Source of the DNA: Saprospiraceae bacterium
GTDB lineage: Bacteria; Bacteroidota; Bacteroidia; Chitinophagales; Saprospiraceae
Reading direction: 5' to 3'
Length of the DNA: 64,000 bases
NCBI GenBank assembly: GCA_041392805.1
Contig: JAWKLJ010000002.1
Location: 2,867,001-2,931,000 of the forward strand
Below, piece by piece: positions 1 through 8,552 of the stretch. Position 1 is the first letter of the stretch; every line of letters begins with the position of its first letter. The notes beneath the pieces were generated by a model. It did not search any database and was not told the origin of the DNA. It saw only the letters and a list, made by a program, of their open reading frames with translations. The position numbers and the translations under genes are program-made.

Positions 1-520
1 CAGGGCCGTCTTCTCTGCCTGCTTTGCAGGCATATTCCCATTCGGCCTCCGTAGGCAAGCGATAAAAAACACCCGTTTTCTCGGTCAACCATTTGCAGTA
101 GGACAAAGCACCATATTGGGTCATACTTCCTGCCGGAAAACCCGTTTGCCCCATACCAAAGGTAGGATCTTCATAAGGCGGGCTAGGGCGAGTTACCGCG
201 TCCGCGTCCCAGTCACTGCCTTCTGGTGCTTTATCCAAGGTTTTTTCTCTAAAAATATAGTATTCCTGGAAGGTCACTTCATGTACACCCATCCAAAAGG
301 AATCCAGTTTGACTTTTACTTGGGGGCCTTCGTCTTCTTCCCTGTCTTTCGCGCCTTCAGGGCTGCCTAAAAGAAAGGTACCACCAGGGATAGGTGTCAA
401 TTTAAAAGACACTTCCGTTCCCGAAATATTTTGTTCATAAGCTTCAAACGCTTGTGCCCTGAGGTTCATTTGTACCACAAGCAAAAGGGTGGCTAAAAGC
501 CCAAATTTAACTATCTTCAT
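1..520 (-). CDS. Formylglycine-generating-enzyme-like (SUMF1/FGE-sulfatase) protein, 3' part missing
   Basis: The gene begins at the ATG whose complement lies at 518-520 and stays open to the left edge, giving about 173 residues without a stop. Residues 1-23 form a signal peptide (basic start, LLATLLLVVQ core, ending at RAQ), so the protein is exported. The FGE-sulfatase fold follows: IPGGTFLLGSP near residue 45, FWMGVHEVTF near 77 and YRLPTEAEWEYAC near 155. The cysteines used by true formylglycine-generating enzymes would lie beyond the edge, so sulfatase maturation cannot be claimed; many Bacteroidota relatives are non-catalytic (SusE/GldK-type relatives of this fold exist). Its start is 9 bases from the stop of the upstream YceI gene, so the two probably form one transcript. 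Confidence 0.85.
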   Translation of the reverse strand, partial: MKIVKFGLLATLLLVVQMNLRAQAFEAYEQNISGTEVSFKLTPIPGGTFLLGSPEGAKDREEDEGPQVKVKLDSFWMGVHEVTFQEYYIFREKTLDKAPEGSDWDADAVTRPSPPYEDPTFGMGQTGFPAGSMTQYGALSYCKWLTEKTGVFYRLPTEAEWEYACKAGREDGP

Positions 521-529
521 CTTTGATTA

Positions 530-1159
530 TTAGTTTTTCGATTCAGCTAATTTTAGATCAAATACAATGGTAATATCATCACCAGTCACAATCTGGCCAA
601 ACATAGCAGAAGGTGGTTCAATGTCAAAAGTGGACATTTTCATAGGATATTCCCCCGCAAAAGAAAGCTGACCATCAGCCGACTGCATCCCTTTTAAGGA
701 TAAAGAAACCGGCTTGGCTACGCCTGCCATTTTTAGCGTTCCTGTAATATCTAATGTAAAACCATCTGCCGTTTTTTGAATGGCAGCTACTTGCGCCTCC
801 GCAACGTCAAAAGAAATGACGGGGTGTTCCGTAGATTTTAAAGCGGCAAAAATTTTCTTATTCATGGCTGCTCCCCTGCCTCCATCCATACTTGCCACCT
901 GAAAGGAAAGTGCAATCTTTTCTACCTTCAAGGCTTTGGCTTTCGTGGCATTAAAAGCCTCGCTTAATTGCAGTTGGCCACTAAATTCTCCAACGCTTGC
1001 TGCCCAATCATGGAAGGAAGAAGTACCTTTGATGGTCGTAGTGCTTCCTTCCGCAATCTGGTAGGCGGTCCCTTGTGCAGAAAGCAGGAAGGTAAAGCCC
1101 AGCAAAAAACTGAGAGAAAAGAAAGCTTTGCTTAATTTTTGGTTTTTGAAAAATAACAT
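530..1159 (-). CDS. YceI-family periplasmic protein
   Basis: This is a 209-residue exported lipocalin-like protein of the YceI family, whose members bind isoprenoid or fatty-acid-like lipids. An open frame extends upstream to 1264, but the ATG at 1159 is preferred because it places a typical signal peptide at the N terminus (LSFLLGFTFLLSAQG around residues 15-30), whereas the longer start gives 35 residues of unlikely sequence that overlaps the divergent gene region. The family signature GTSSFHDW follows directly, and the rest has alternating beta-strand patterns ending in DDITIVFDLKL. It lies just upstream of the FGE-like gene. The ligand is unknown. Confidence 0.85.
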   Translation of the reverse strand: MLFFKNQKLSKAFFSLSFLLGFTFLLSAQGTAYQIAEGSTTTIKGTSSFHDWAASVGEFSGQLQLSEAFNATKAKALKVEKIALSFQVASMDGGRGAAMNKKIFAALKSTEHPVISFDVAEAQVAAIQKTADGFTLDITGTLKMAGVAKPVSLSLKGMQSADGQLSFAGEYPMKMSTFDIEPPSAMFGQIVTGDDITIVFDLKLAESKN

Positions 1160-1316
1160 TAGCACTTGTTTTGATTTTTTTAATCCTAGTATTTTATCGT
1201 AAAGAACGTATTTTTTGTCCAATAATTTCAATCCTGCACTTGAGAAGCACTTCGAATTTAACACTTTGTGCTTTGATTACGTGAAAATCCTTAAACCCTT
1301 AAATATTTATTATCAT

Positions 1317-2090
1317 ATGAACCCACTTAGCATTGACATCAACTGTGACATGGGAGAAAGTTTTGGGAATTTCAAGATTGGAAACGATGAAAAAATCTTT
1401 CCATTTATTAGTTCTTGTAACATCGCATGCGGATTTCATGGGGGTGATCCGCTGCACATCGAGGAGACTATAAAAGGTGCCCTGGCGCATGGTGTGCAAA
1501 TTGGGGCGCATCCCTCTTATCCCGATCTGGCTGGTTTTGGCCGTCGGCAGATGCAAATTAGGAAAGCAGAACTTAAAGCGATTGTTAAATACCAAATCTG
1601 TGCACTAAAGGGCATGACGGAGAGCTTGGGTGGGCGGCTGGTGTATGTCAAGCCACATGGTGCATTATATAACACGGCGGCAAAGGACAAAGAGGAGGCC
1701 ATTGCCATCATAGAAGCCATCCAGGAGGTCGATGCAGATATGTTCTTGATGGGCTTGGCTGGAAGTCCTATCGCTATGTGGGCTGCCGAAGCGCAAATTC
1801 CCTTTGTAGGCGAGGCTTTTGCCGATCGTCAGTATGGGAATGATGGCCACCTGCGTGCTCGAAACCAGGAGGGTGCACTGATAACGAACGCCGATCAGGC
1901 AGCAACACAGGTTCTTTCTATTGTGTTGTCTCAAAAGGTCATCTCTAATGAAGGGGAAAATATACCAGTTGCTGCCCAAAGCATTTGCATTCACGGGGAC
2001 AATCCGGCTGCGCTTGCCATTTTAGCGGCGATTGATGAGGGATTAAAGGAAAATAATATTGTAAAAGCTGGTTTTGCCCTATGGAAATAA
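1317..2090 (+). CDS. pxpA: 5-oxoprolinase subunit PxpA (LamB/YcsF family)
   Basis: This is a 257-residue cytosolic protein of the LamB/YcsF family. Together with PxpB and PxpC it makes the prokaryotic ATP-dependent 5-oxoprolinase, which opens 5-oxoproline (pyroglutamate) to glutamate. The family start DINCDMGESFG lies at residues 6-16 and CGFHGGDP near 40; VKPHGALYN and the C-terminal ICIHGDN are also conserved. An upstream in-frame start exists at 1215, but only the ATG at 1317 begins the family-like sequence and matches the usual length of about 250. The stop overlaps pxpB by 10 bases, so translation is likely coupled. No Shine-Dalgarno sequence is seen, as usual in this phylum. Confidence 0.95.
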   Translation: MNPLSIDINCDMGESFGNFKIGNDEKIFPFISSCNIACGFHGGDPLHIEETIKGALAHGVQIGAHPSYPDLAGFGRRQMQIRKAELKAIVKYQICALKGMTESLGGRLVYVKPHGALYNTAAKDKEEAIAIIEAIQEVDADMFLMGLAGSPIAMWAAEAQIPFVGEAFADRQYGNDGHLRARNQEGALITNADQAATQVLSIVLSQKVISNEGENIPVAAQSICIHGDNPAALAILAAIDEGLKENNIVKAGFALWK

Positions 2091-2803
2091 GTATCAAACC
2101 TTATGGGGATAGGGCACTGCTGGTCAATTTTGAACAAAAGATTGATCCTGTTATCAATGAAGCGGTAATTGCCCTAGGCCGAAGCATCGAAAAGGAAGTC
2201 GTTGAAGGCCTCGATTATCTTATTCCCGCTTATTGTTCTTTAACGGTAGGTTTTGATCCCAGGAAAATAAACTTCCTTGCTTTAAGTGAGGTCATCCAAC
2301 GCATTCATAAACAACCATTTACAAAAGATGACTCATCTCCTACCCTATTGCATATCCCCGTTTGTTACGAGGAAGGATTCGGCCTCGACTTCGATGACCT
2401 CACCCAGCAAACAGGGTTGTCTAAATCGGCGATCATCAAGCTGCACACCAGTATCGAATTCAGGGTGTATATGTTAGGTTTTTTGCCGGGCTTTGTTTAC
2501 ATGGGACGCCTACCAGATGCGCTTTTTTGCCAGCGGAAAACCAACCCAAGGCTGCGTGTTCAGGCCCGTTCCGTGGGTTTAGCGGGTTACCAAACGGGGA
2601 TTTACCCTTCGGAGGCGCCGGGTGGCTGGCAGATTATCGGCAGGACGCCTATCAAAACGTTTGACCCCAATCGAGCAGAACCTTTTTTATTCAAAGCAGG
2701 AGATTTGGTTCGATTCCAGCAAATTTCAGTCGAAACTTTTGCTGCCATTGAACACCAAGCAACAGTTGGTCAATTTAATCTGGATACTCGCCATGAGCAA
2801 TGA
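2081..2803 (+). CDS. pxpB: 5-oxoprolinase subunit PxpB (KipI family)
   Basis: This 240-residue protein matches the KipI/carboxyltransferase subdomain C-D family. Recognisable blocks are YGDRALLVNF at the N terminus, GFLPGFVYMG near residue 135 and QTGIYPSEAPGGWQIIGRTP near 180. In Bacillus a paralogue (KipI) inhibits a sporulation kinase, but the adjacent PxpA and PxpC indicate the enzymatic 5-oxoprolinase role here. The ORF overlaps both neighbours (10 bases with pxpA, 11 with pxpC), which supports a tightly coupled operon. Confidence 0.95.
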   Translation: MEISIKPYGDRALLVNFEQKIDPVINEAVIALGRSIEKEVVEGLDYLIPAYCSLTVGFDPRKINFLALSEVIQRIHKQPFTKDDSSPTLLHIPVCYEEGFGLDFDDLTQQTGLSKSAIIKLHTSIEFRVYMLGFLPGFVYMGRLPDALFCQRKTNPRLRVQARSVGLAGYQTGIYPSEAPGGWQIIGRTPIKTFDPNRAEPFLFKAGDLVRFQQISVETFAAIEHQATVGQFNLDTRHEQ

Positions 2804-3716
2804 GGTTAACTTACATTTTCGCAAAGCAGGCCTATTGACGACCATCCAAGATCAAGGCCGTTCTGGCTACCAGGCCTTTGGCGTACCGGTGGCTGGCGCC
2901 CTGGATCAAACAGCTGCCAAAACAGCTAATTTTTTGGTGGGAAATGTACCCAATGCTCCCGTTTTAGAAATCACTTTAATAGGACCGGAGATCGTGGTAA
3001 ATGGAGATTGTCAAATAGCGATTTGTGGCGCTAATCTTTCCCCTACATGCAATGGAACCTTTCTCCCCATGTACGAAACGGTGCATTTAAAGGATGGCGA
3101 TTCCATAAAATTTGGCAGGGCCCAAAATGGCTGCCGCGCCTACCTCGCCGTCGGTGGCCAATGGCTCATCAAACCCTGGCTTGGCAGCTATAGCGCCTCC
3201 GCTCAAAATGGGCTGGAACTCACGCCAGAAAGCCTCATTCGGAAAGAAATACAACTTAAAATTATCCCAGCGCCGTTTATAGACAAACGAATTATTGCTC
3301 CTTCCGAAAGGCAGTCGTACCCAACTAGCCTCCGCGTCCGTGTTCTCCCAGGCCCTGAGTTTGCTTCCTTTTCTGCGCTCGCAATTGGTTATTTCTTCAG
3401 TCATGCCTATAAGGTCAGTCGGGATTCCAACCGGATGGGCTATCGGCTGGAAGGACAACGTATCGACTTTCACCCTGAAAACGAAGTAATTTCCGCTGGA
3501 ATCATTCCGGGAACCATACAAGTTACCAATGCCGGCCATGCCATCCTGCTATTAGCTGATGCCCAAACCACAGGTGGTTATCACCGTATAGCCAATGTCA
3601 TTCAGGCAGACTTGGACAAATTAGCACAGTTAAAACCAGGGGATGAAATATGGTTTTCTTTAATTACTTTGGAAGAAGCTAAACAATTGAACCAAAACGA
3701 GGTTTACCCTTCATAA
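2793..3716 (+). CDS. pxpC: 5-oxoprolinase subunit PxpC (KipA/biotin-dependent carboxyltransferase-like family)
   Basis: This 307-residue subunit begins with GLLTTIQDQGRSGYQAFGVP close to the N terminus, the family's hallmark, and carries SRDSNRMGYRLEG near residue 215 and a conserved TTGGYHRIA block near 265. The frame is open upstream to 2622, but that extension lies wholly inside pxpB; the ATG at 2793 is therefore chosen. With PxpA and PxpB it forms the 5-oxoprolinase that recycles pyroglutamate, a spontaneous damage product of glutamine and glutamate. The DUF1295 gene follows after 12 bases and may be co-transcribed. Confidence 0.95.
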   Translation: MSNEVNLHFRKAGLLTTIQDQGRSGYQAFGVPVAGALDQTAAKTANFLVGNVPNAPVLEITLIGPEIVVNGDCQIAICGANLSPTCNGTFLPMYETVHLKDGDSIKFGRAQNGCRAYLAVGGQWLIKPWLGSYSASAQNGLELTPESLIRKEIQLKIIPAPFIDKRIIAPSERQSYPTSLRVRVLPGPEFASFSALAIGYFFSHAYKVSRDSNRMGYRLEGQRIDFHPENEVISAGIIPGTIQVTNAGHAILLLADAQTTGGYHRIANVIQADLDKLAQLKPGDEIWFSLITLEEAKQLNQNEVYPS

Positions 3717-3728
3717 TCTTGACAACAT

Positions 3729-4583
3729 ATGAAATCTGCTAAAATCCTTCGCCTGGCTTTTTTTCTTAGTTTATTACTACTTCCTTTAGCCTTATTATTT
3801 AGTCCATTCCAGTCTGTCTTTCTGGGTGGTTTTGGCCTGGTGATGGCCATATTGACGCTGCTTTGGGTAGTGAGTCTGGTGATAAAAGATGCCAGCATAA
3901 TCGACATCTTTTGGGGGATAGGATTTGTGATTATAGCTTGGGGATATGCTTACCAAATTGGTTGGGAAGCAATCGGAACCAGGCAGAAAGTTCTGCTGGC
4001 CATGGTTGCTCTCTGGGGCCTTAGACTGGCCATATATCTTGCCTTCAGAAACCTTGGCAAAGGAGAAGACTACCGTTATGTAGAGATGAGAAAAGAAGGT
4101 GGGAAAAATTGGTGGTGGCTTTCTTTTTTGCGGGTATTTCTCTTACAAGGTGTCATTTTGTGGATCGTTTCCTCCATTTTTGTTCCTGCACTACTAACGG
4201 GCGACAGCCTGGGTATTTTAGATTATGTAGGCATCCTATTGTGGGGCATCGGCTTGTTCTTTGAAGCGGTCGGCGATTGGCAGATGATGCAGTTTAAGGG
4301 AAATACGGCTAATAAAGGAAAGGTCATGAATAAGGGCCTGTGGAAATACAGCCGACACCCCAATTATTTTGGAGATGCAACCTTATGGTGGGGCTTCTTT
4401 TGTTTTTGTCTGGCCCACCCTCAAGGACTATTCTATATTTTTAGCCCCTTATACATGACCTTCTTATTGCTGAAAATATCCGGCGTGGCGATGCTGGAAC
4501 GAACCCTCGTCCACACTAAGCCTGCTTACGAGGAGTATGTAGCCAAAACCTCCGCCTTTTTTCCGATGAAGCCTGGTGTCTGA
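3729..4583 (+). CDS. DUF1295 membrane protein (steroid 5-alpha-reductase-like C-terminal fold)
   Basis: This is a 284-residue integral membrane protein with about seven hydrophobic segments. It carries the DUF1295 signatures DYRYVEMRKEGGKNWW, LWKYSRHPNYFGD near residue 210 and YEEYVAKTSAFFP at the C terminus. The fold is shared with steroid 5-alpha reductases and isoprenylcysteine methyltransferases, so it probably acts on a membrane lipid or prenyl-like substrate with NADPH or SAM; the actual reaction is unknown. It begins 12 bases after pxpC. Its stop is 6 bases from the convergent FAD oxidase gene, and I see no hairpin between them. Confidence 0.85.
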   Translation: MKSAKILRLAFFLSLLLLPLALLFSPFQSVFLGGFGLVMAILTLLWVVSLVIKDASIIDIFWGIGFVIIAWGYAYQIGWEAIGTRQKVLLAMVALWGLRLAIYLAFRNLGKGEDYRYVEMRKEGGKNWWWLSFLRVFLLQGVILWIVSSIFVPALLTGDSLGILDYVGILLWGIGLFFEAVGDWQMMQFKGNTANKGKVMNKGLWKYSRHPNYFGDATLWWGFFCFCLAHPQGLFYIFSPLYMTFLLLKISGVAMLERTLVHTKPAYEEYVAKTSAFFPMKPGV

Positions 4584-4589
4584 GGCGAA

Positions 4590-5954
4590 TTATCCCTGGT
4601 ATAAGTTTTTTTGTAGAAATGGATTGCTAAATTTCTCATCTGGATCATTTTCCTTAAGCAAATCCTTGAAATCAGGTAATCGCTCATAGCGTGATTGCAA
4701 CGTCGAAGGAGCCAGCGTAAACATTTTGCCCCAGTGCGGTCTGGCGCCAAACGGTTCCAGTGCCTTTTCAATATCAGGCAATAATAATTGGAGTGCTGCC
4801 CAATCCTGTTCCAAAGTAAAATGAATGGCTACACTTTCTCGTCGATAAGCGGTGCTCATCCATAGTTCATCAGCTTTAATCGTCCTGATTTCGGAGATCA
4901 TCAAGAGCTGCTTCAGGCGACTTCCCATTTGCTGAATAGCTTGGATGGCAGCTACCGCATTTTCCCTTGGGACGAAATACTCCGCCTGCAGCTCGGTCCC
5001 ACTGCTTGGCGTAAAGTCCATTCTGAAATGAGGCAAGCGCTCATACCAGGGGCCCACAACGCCCATTTGAGGAGTACAATTTTCGGCCGAAATAGCTAGA
5101 ATAGGGTGGATATCCCTTGTTGCCAACTGGGCGCCGAAAAATTCTGGCTCGGCTGACTGTTCTACCCCTTTTTCCACCTTTCGTTTTATCCATACTTGAT
5201 TTACCTTGTCGGTTTGATAATCGGTAAATAGGCTCACACTGTAGCCACTCGACATGATTTCATCAAAATGATCAGCCAATGCTTCCATTGGTAGATATTG
5301 GTAAACATCCTGTCGCATTTGATAGGTTGGCTCTATATCCAATGTCACCTTTGTAATGGCCCCCAAGCCGCCTAGGTTAACTACTGCCCCTAAGAAGCGA
5401 TCGCCATCTTTTGCGCGGGACAGGGTCACCAGTTCACCTTTCCCGTTGACGAATTCCACAGCAGCGACACCAGTCCCTAAATTGCCATTGCCAACCCCAG
5501 ATCCGTGTGTAGCTGTAGCGCAAGCGCCAGCAACTGAAATATGGGGCAGGGAAGCAAGATTGTGGATGGCAAACCCCTTTTCGTGCAAATAGGGGCATAA
5601 TTGGCCATATTTAATGCCTGCACCAATGGTTACCTGCTGTGCTGCTTCGTCAAGCTCGATAATTTTGTCGAAGTTTTTAAGTGAAATCTGGGTGTCTGGG
5701 CTATCAGCAATGGTATTAAAACAATGGCGGGTACCTAGCAGCCTCACTTTGTCTGCTTGCTTAATCAAATCCTGGATTTCTTCTACCGTATTGGGCTCAT
5801 AATACTGCTTTGCGCTATACTGAAGATTACCTGCCCAGTTTTTTCTAATCATGGCTTGCGTATTTTCAGGTGTTTCTTTACAGGAGATCATTGGCGTAAG
5901 CAAACTGCCGGCAATCAATGAGGAGGAGGTTTTCAGAAATGTTCGTTTTTTCAT
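4590..5954 (-). CDS. FAD-linked oxidase, alditol/aldonolactone oxidase-like, exported
   Basis: This 454-residue protein belongs to the VAO/PCMH flavoprotein family, nearest in pattern to alditol oxidase and D-arabinono-1,4-lactone oxidase. An N-terminal leader with KRTFLKTSS and a possible lipobox Cys25 (MISC) suggests export, either Tat-like or as a lipoprotein. The FAD domain spans about residues 50-220, with LLGTRHCFN at 73-80, where His77 sits at the usual flavin-linking position, and PHISVAGACATATHGSG near 145. The C-terminal ALO-type domain ends with RPHWGKMF. Ser is replaced by Cys after the flavin-site His (HCF rather than HSF). The substrate, likely a polyol or sugar lactone, is inferred. 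Confidence 0.85.
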   Translation of the reverse strand: MKKRTFLKTSSSLIAGSLLTPMISCKETPENTQAMIRKNWAGNLQYSAKQYYEPNTVEEIQDLIKQADKVRLLGTRHCFNTIADSPDTQISLKNFDKIIELDEAAQQVTIGAGIKYGQLCPYLHEKGFAIHNLASLPHISVAGACATATHGSGVGNGNLGTGVAAVEFVNGKGELVTLSRAKDGDRFLGAVVNLGGLGAITKVTLDIEPTYQMRQDVYQYLPMEALADHFDEIMSSGYSVSLFTDYQTDKVNQVWIKRKVEKGVEQSAEPEFFGAQLATRDIHPILAISAENCTPQMGVVGPWYERLPHFRMDFTPSSGTELQAEYFVPRENAVAAIQAIQQMGSRLKQLLMISEIRTIKADELWMSTAYRRESVAIHFTLEQDWAALQLLLPDIEKALEPFGARPHWGKMFTLAPSTLQSRYERLPDFKDLLKENDPDEKFSNPFLQKNLYQG

Positions 5955-6036
5955 TTTGTTTTGTTTACATCTATACTTCTTTTTTAAAAATAAACATTTC
6001 CGCTCATTTTTTCAACCTTCAAAGGGTTCATTCTCA

Positions 6037-6204
6037 TTTAAGGAACGTTCAAACAATAACTTCGGCTTTCTGGCTGCCTCTTTTGTGACCATGCTTCGCC
6101 AAAAATACTCGCCGTAGCTTCGGCTACGTCTGCGTTTTTTGGCTCGCCTGGCCACAAAATAGCCGACCCATAATTGTCGAACTTATTATTCGAACGTTCC
6201 TTAA
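6037..6204. repeat. 168-bp near-symmetric palindrome (MITE/REP-like)
   Basis: The sequence folds on itself about a centre at 6120.5. The outer arms tttaaggaacgttc (6037-6050) and gaacgttccttaa (6192-6204) match, as do the middle blocks around 6075-6100 and 6141-6165 (ttttgtgacc against ggccacaaaa), and the apex gtagc-ttcg-gctac at 6114-6127 is perfect. Every pairing shares the same centre, so the whole element is one imperfect hairpin. There is no open frame inside that looks real. It lies in a 567-base gap between the FAD oxidase and the metalloprotease and resembles a non-autonomous mobile or REP-like element. Confidence 0.75.
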
Positions 6205-6361
6205 GTATAAATCCAAAATTTAATCGTTCTTTAGGTACATAAATTTGGACACCTCGCCAGCCAGGCTACGTATTTTGAATAAAGTGGTAGCGTTGCGGCC
6301 TTTTGATTCCACTGATGAGTATGATTTTTTCGCTGATACGATGTGGCCAAAGTCCTTGTTT

Positions 6362-6452
6362 GGACGTAGAGATAATGAATCTTTAGAGGTATTGGAGGGC
6401 TCAAGTTAGCCTTTTCCTCCATTAACTCCACTCCTCCAATACCTCTACGTCC
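6362..6452. repeat. Interrupted inverted repeat / bulged hairpin
   Basis: The right arm cctccaatacctct (6433-6446) is the exact complement of agaggtattggagg (6385-6398). The arms continue outward as ggacgtagag (6362-6371) against ctctacgtcc (6443-6452), except that the left side carries an extra stretch of about 16 bases starting ataatgaat. It lies 70 bases downstream of the metalloprotease stop, so it could serve as a transcript end, although no T run follows. The rest of the gap (5955-6036, 6205-6361 and 6453-6521) shows no gene. Confidence 0.5.
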
Positions 6453-6521
6453 CTTATAAAACCTTGGAATCGATTCGACATAAATCCGGGATGACTTATG
6501 TAGGGTCCACAGGGCTGTTAT

Positions 6522-8504
6522 TTATCTCACCACCACAAATCGGATAGTCTTAAAAGTCGTATCCGTTTTTAAAACACACAGATAAGTCCCCGCCTTAAAA
6601 GCGTTTACCGAAAGCGGTAATTGATGGTCTCCCGCTTCTTTAGGCATATCTTGTTCAATGGTTTCAATCAAGCGCCCTGCAATATCTAAAAGATGAATAC
6701 TGACGTTAGAAGTTTCTGGAAGGCTATACGTAACCGTAAGTCTTTCCGAAGCAGGGTTAGGAAAGATGGAAAAACGCAGAGGAGATGATACAGCGATTTT
6801 TTCTTCCTGCAAATCATTGAAGAAACTCGAAACCAGGCTACCGCCTCCACTACCACCAGCAACGGAACAGGCTTCGATCTCTGCCTGGAAAAAACTCCCG
6901 CTTTCTGCCCTAAAACCTTCGGTCAGATCAATAAAACTTCCCGCTTTGAAATTGACAATGCTGTTGGCCAAGACTTGTCCGTTGGAAGTAATGGAATGCC
7001 CCGCCGCATAAACTCCTTGGCTGATCACCCCAGGAAGATTCCGATCAGCAGTCAGGCAATTGCATTTACTCAGGCAACCTCCATTGGAATAAGATTCTCG
7101 AATAACCGAACCTGGCTGTGGCCCAAATCCATTGACCAGGTTAATCTGGTTGACCAGGTGGCAATAACTCATAATGGTGCCACTGGCTGGAATAATTGGT
7201 GCCGTATTATCATAACATCCATCCCCTTCCGCTTCATCTGCTTCATCTATATCGCCATCATCATCATTGTCTTCTCCATCCGTGGTAAGGGCAAGGTTCC
7301 CACAGTCATCAATCTGGGTATTGTCGCCATTCCAAACGCAAGCCTGGGTGTGTCGAGAGCCCATGTTATGCCCCATTTCATGGGTAAAAACCATCAAATC
7401 CCAGGAGTCTGTCGGAAAAGCCGGTACACTGGTATTACCCAGCCCTCCGCTCACCGCGTAGGGCAATGCACCGGAATCGCTACAGATACCACCAATGCCT
7501 TTAGCCTTGCCACCTCCAATGCTCCTGGTCGTCAATAAGTGGGCCAGGTTGCCGTTAAAGGAAGTCCGTTCAGCAACGAAGGCATCCAAGACATCGCTGG
7601 TATTGTCTCCCCCCGAATAAGGATCATCGGATTCCCACACGAAGATTTCTGTCAATTCTACAGGGATATTTTCAATTGCATAAACGGTTACCACACCAGC
7701 AAAAAGACTGGTTACATAATCGAAAACCCCGCCCAGACTAGCTCCATTGGCGTTATACATGGCGAAGTCACACTCCACATAAACCTTTACACAATTCTCA
7801 TTTTCCTTGGCTTTAGCTCGACTAGTCTGTTCCTCATTTAAAGGAAAATCATAAGATACAGGGTCATCAGGCGTATCACAAATGACAGGTTTCTCTAACT
7901 TTTTCTCTCGATCAGGGTAGAATATATAATGCCCACCTTGATCAATTGGCCCGAGGTTGTAATTGCCATATTGATCGGATACTATACCCCTGATGCCACT
8001 TTCCGAGATGGAGAAAAACGCTATAGCCGTGGGGTCATCTTCGACTACGCCACTATAGAAAAGGCCTGCAAAGTCTTCCGCAAACAGCGTTTTGCCGGTA
8101 TTGGTTTGCAAAACAAAGTCATCAGATAACACCTTTGTTTCACTGAGTTTTATCCTGACGCTTTGGAATGCAGAAACAGGAATCCGTAAAGTTAAGGCCT
8201 GAGGTGCCTCGGCTAAAATTTGTTCGATAGCAGTTGCCTGCATCGTCATAAAGGCCGCTTTTTCAAGTTTTACGTTGTTCTCCAATGACCTGAAATCATT
8301 AGATATCGCATATTCGAATACAGTGTAGGGTGAAAATTGGTCAGGCGCAATGGCTTGTATTTTTTGATTAAGCACATTGGGCTTTACCTTTTCTATTTGA
8401 GGGCTGATTCCTTTTCGGGTTCTTTCTATCAAATCCTGGCCGGAGCTGATCGAATAGGAAAAGAGTAACAATCCTATGATAATGAAACATTTATAGGTTT
8501 TCAT
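6522..8504 (-). CDS. Secreted zinc metalloprotease (reprolysin-like M12) with T9SS sorting domain
   Basis: This 660-residue protease is exported by a signal peptide (1-23) and then by type IX secretion through a C-terminal sorting domain (about 576-660, starting FPNPASERLTV). The catalytic zinc motif HEMGHNMGSRH is at 375-385 (His375, Glu376, His379, His385), with the metzincin Met-turn IMSYC at 444-448. Residues about 25-200 are a likely pro-region. A 3-coathanger stack domain lies at about 487-545. Between the zinc site and the Met-turn sits an acidic insert (409-429, DGEDNDDDGDIDE) that looks like a calcium-binding segment. The adhesin gene ends 48 bases upstream, so the two secreted products may be co-expressed. 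Target proteins are unknown. Confidence 0.92.
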   Translation of the reverse strand: MKTYKCFIIIGLLLFSYSISSGQDLIERTRKGISPQIEKVKPNVLNQKIQAIAPDQFSPYTVFEYAISNDFRSLENNVKLEKAAFMTMQATAIEQILAEAPQALTLRIPVSAFQSVRIKLSETKVLSDDFVLQTNTGKTLFAEDFAGLFYSGVVEDDPTAIAFFSISESGIRGIVSDQYGNYNLGPIDQGGHYIFYPDREKKLEKPVICDTPDDPVSYDFPLNEEQTSRAKAKENENCVKVYVECDFAMYNANGASLGGVFDYVTSLFAGVVTVYAIENIPVELTEIFVWESDDPYSGGDNTSDVLDAFVAERTSFNGNLAHLLTTRSIGGGKAKGIGGICSDSGALPYAVSGGLGNTSVPAFPTDSWDLMVFTHEMGHNMGSRHTQACVWNGDNTQIDDCGNLALTTDGEDNDDDGDIDEADEAEGDGCYDNTAPIIPASGTIMSYCHLVNQINLVNGFGPQPGSVIRESYSNGGCLSKCNCLTADRNLPGVISQGVYAAGHSITSNGQVLANSIVNFKAGSFIDLTEGFRAESGSFFQAEIEACSVAGGSGGGSLVSSFFNDLQEEKIAVSSPLRFSIFPNPASERLTVTYSLPETSNVSIHLLDIAGRLIETIEQDMPKEAGDHQLPLSVNAFKAGTYLCVLKTDTTFKTIRFVVVR

Positions 8505-8552
8505 TTGCAGCAGTTTTTTAAGGTTTTAAAAAGGCTAATTATTTATCGCTCC

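Noticed and set aside
1215..1316. N-terminal extension of pxpA
   Set aside because: The extra 34 residues do not match the family and overlap the region upstream of the divergent YceI gene.
6231..6431. 66-codon frame on the minus strand in the gap after the FAD oxidase
   Set aside because: It overlaps the hairpin repeats, has no homologue-like pattern and its sequence reads as repeat translation.
6975..7538. 187-codon plus-strand frame opposite the metalloprotease
   Set aside because: It is a shadow of a well-supported gene with catalytic motifs.
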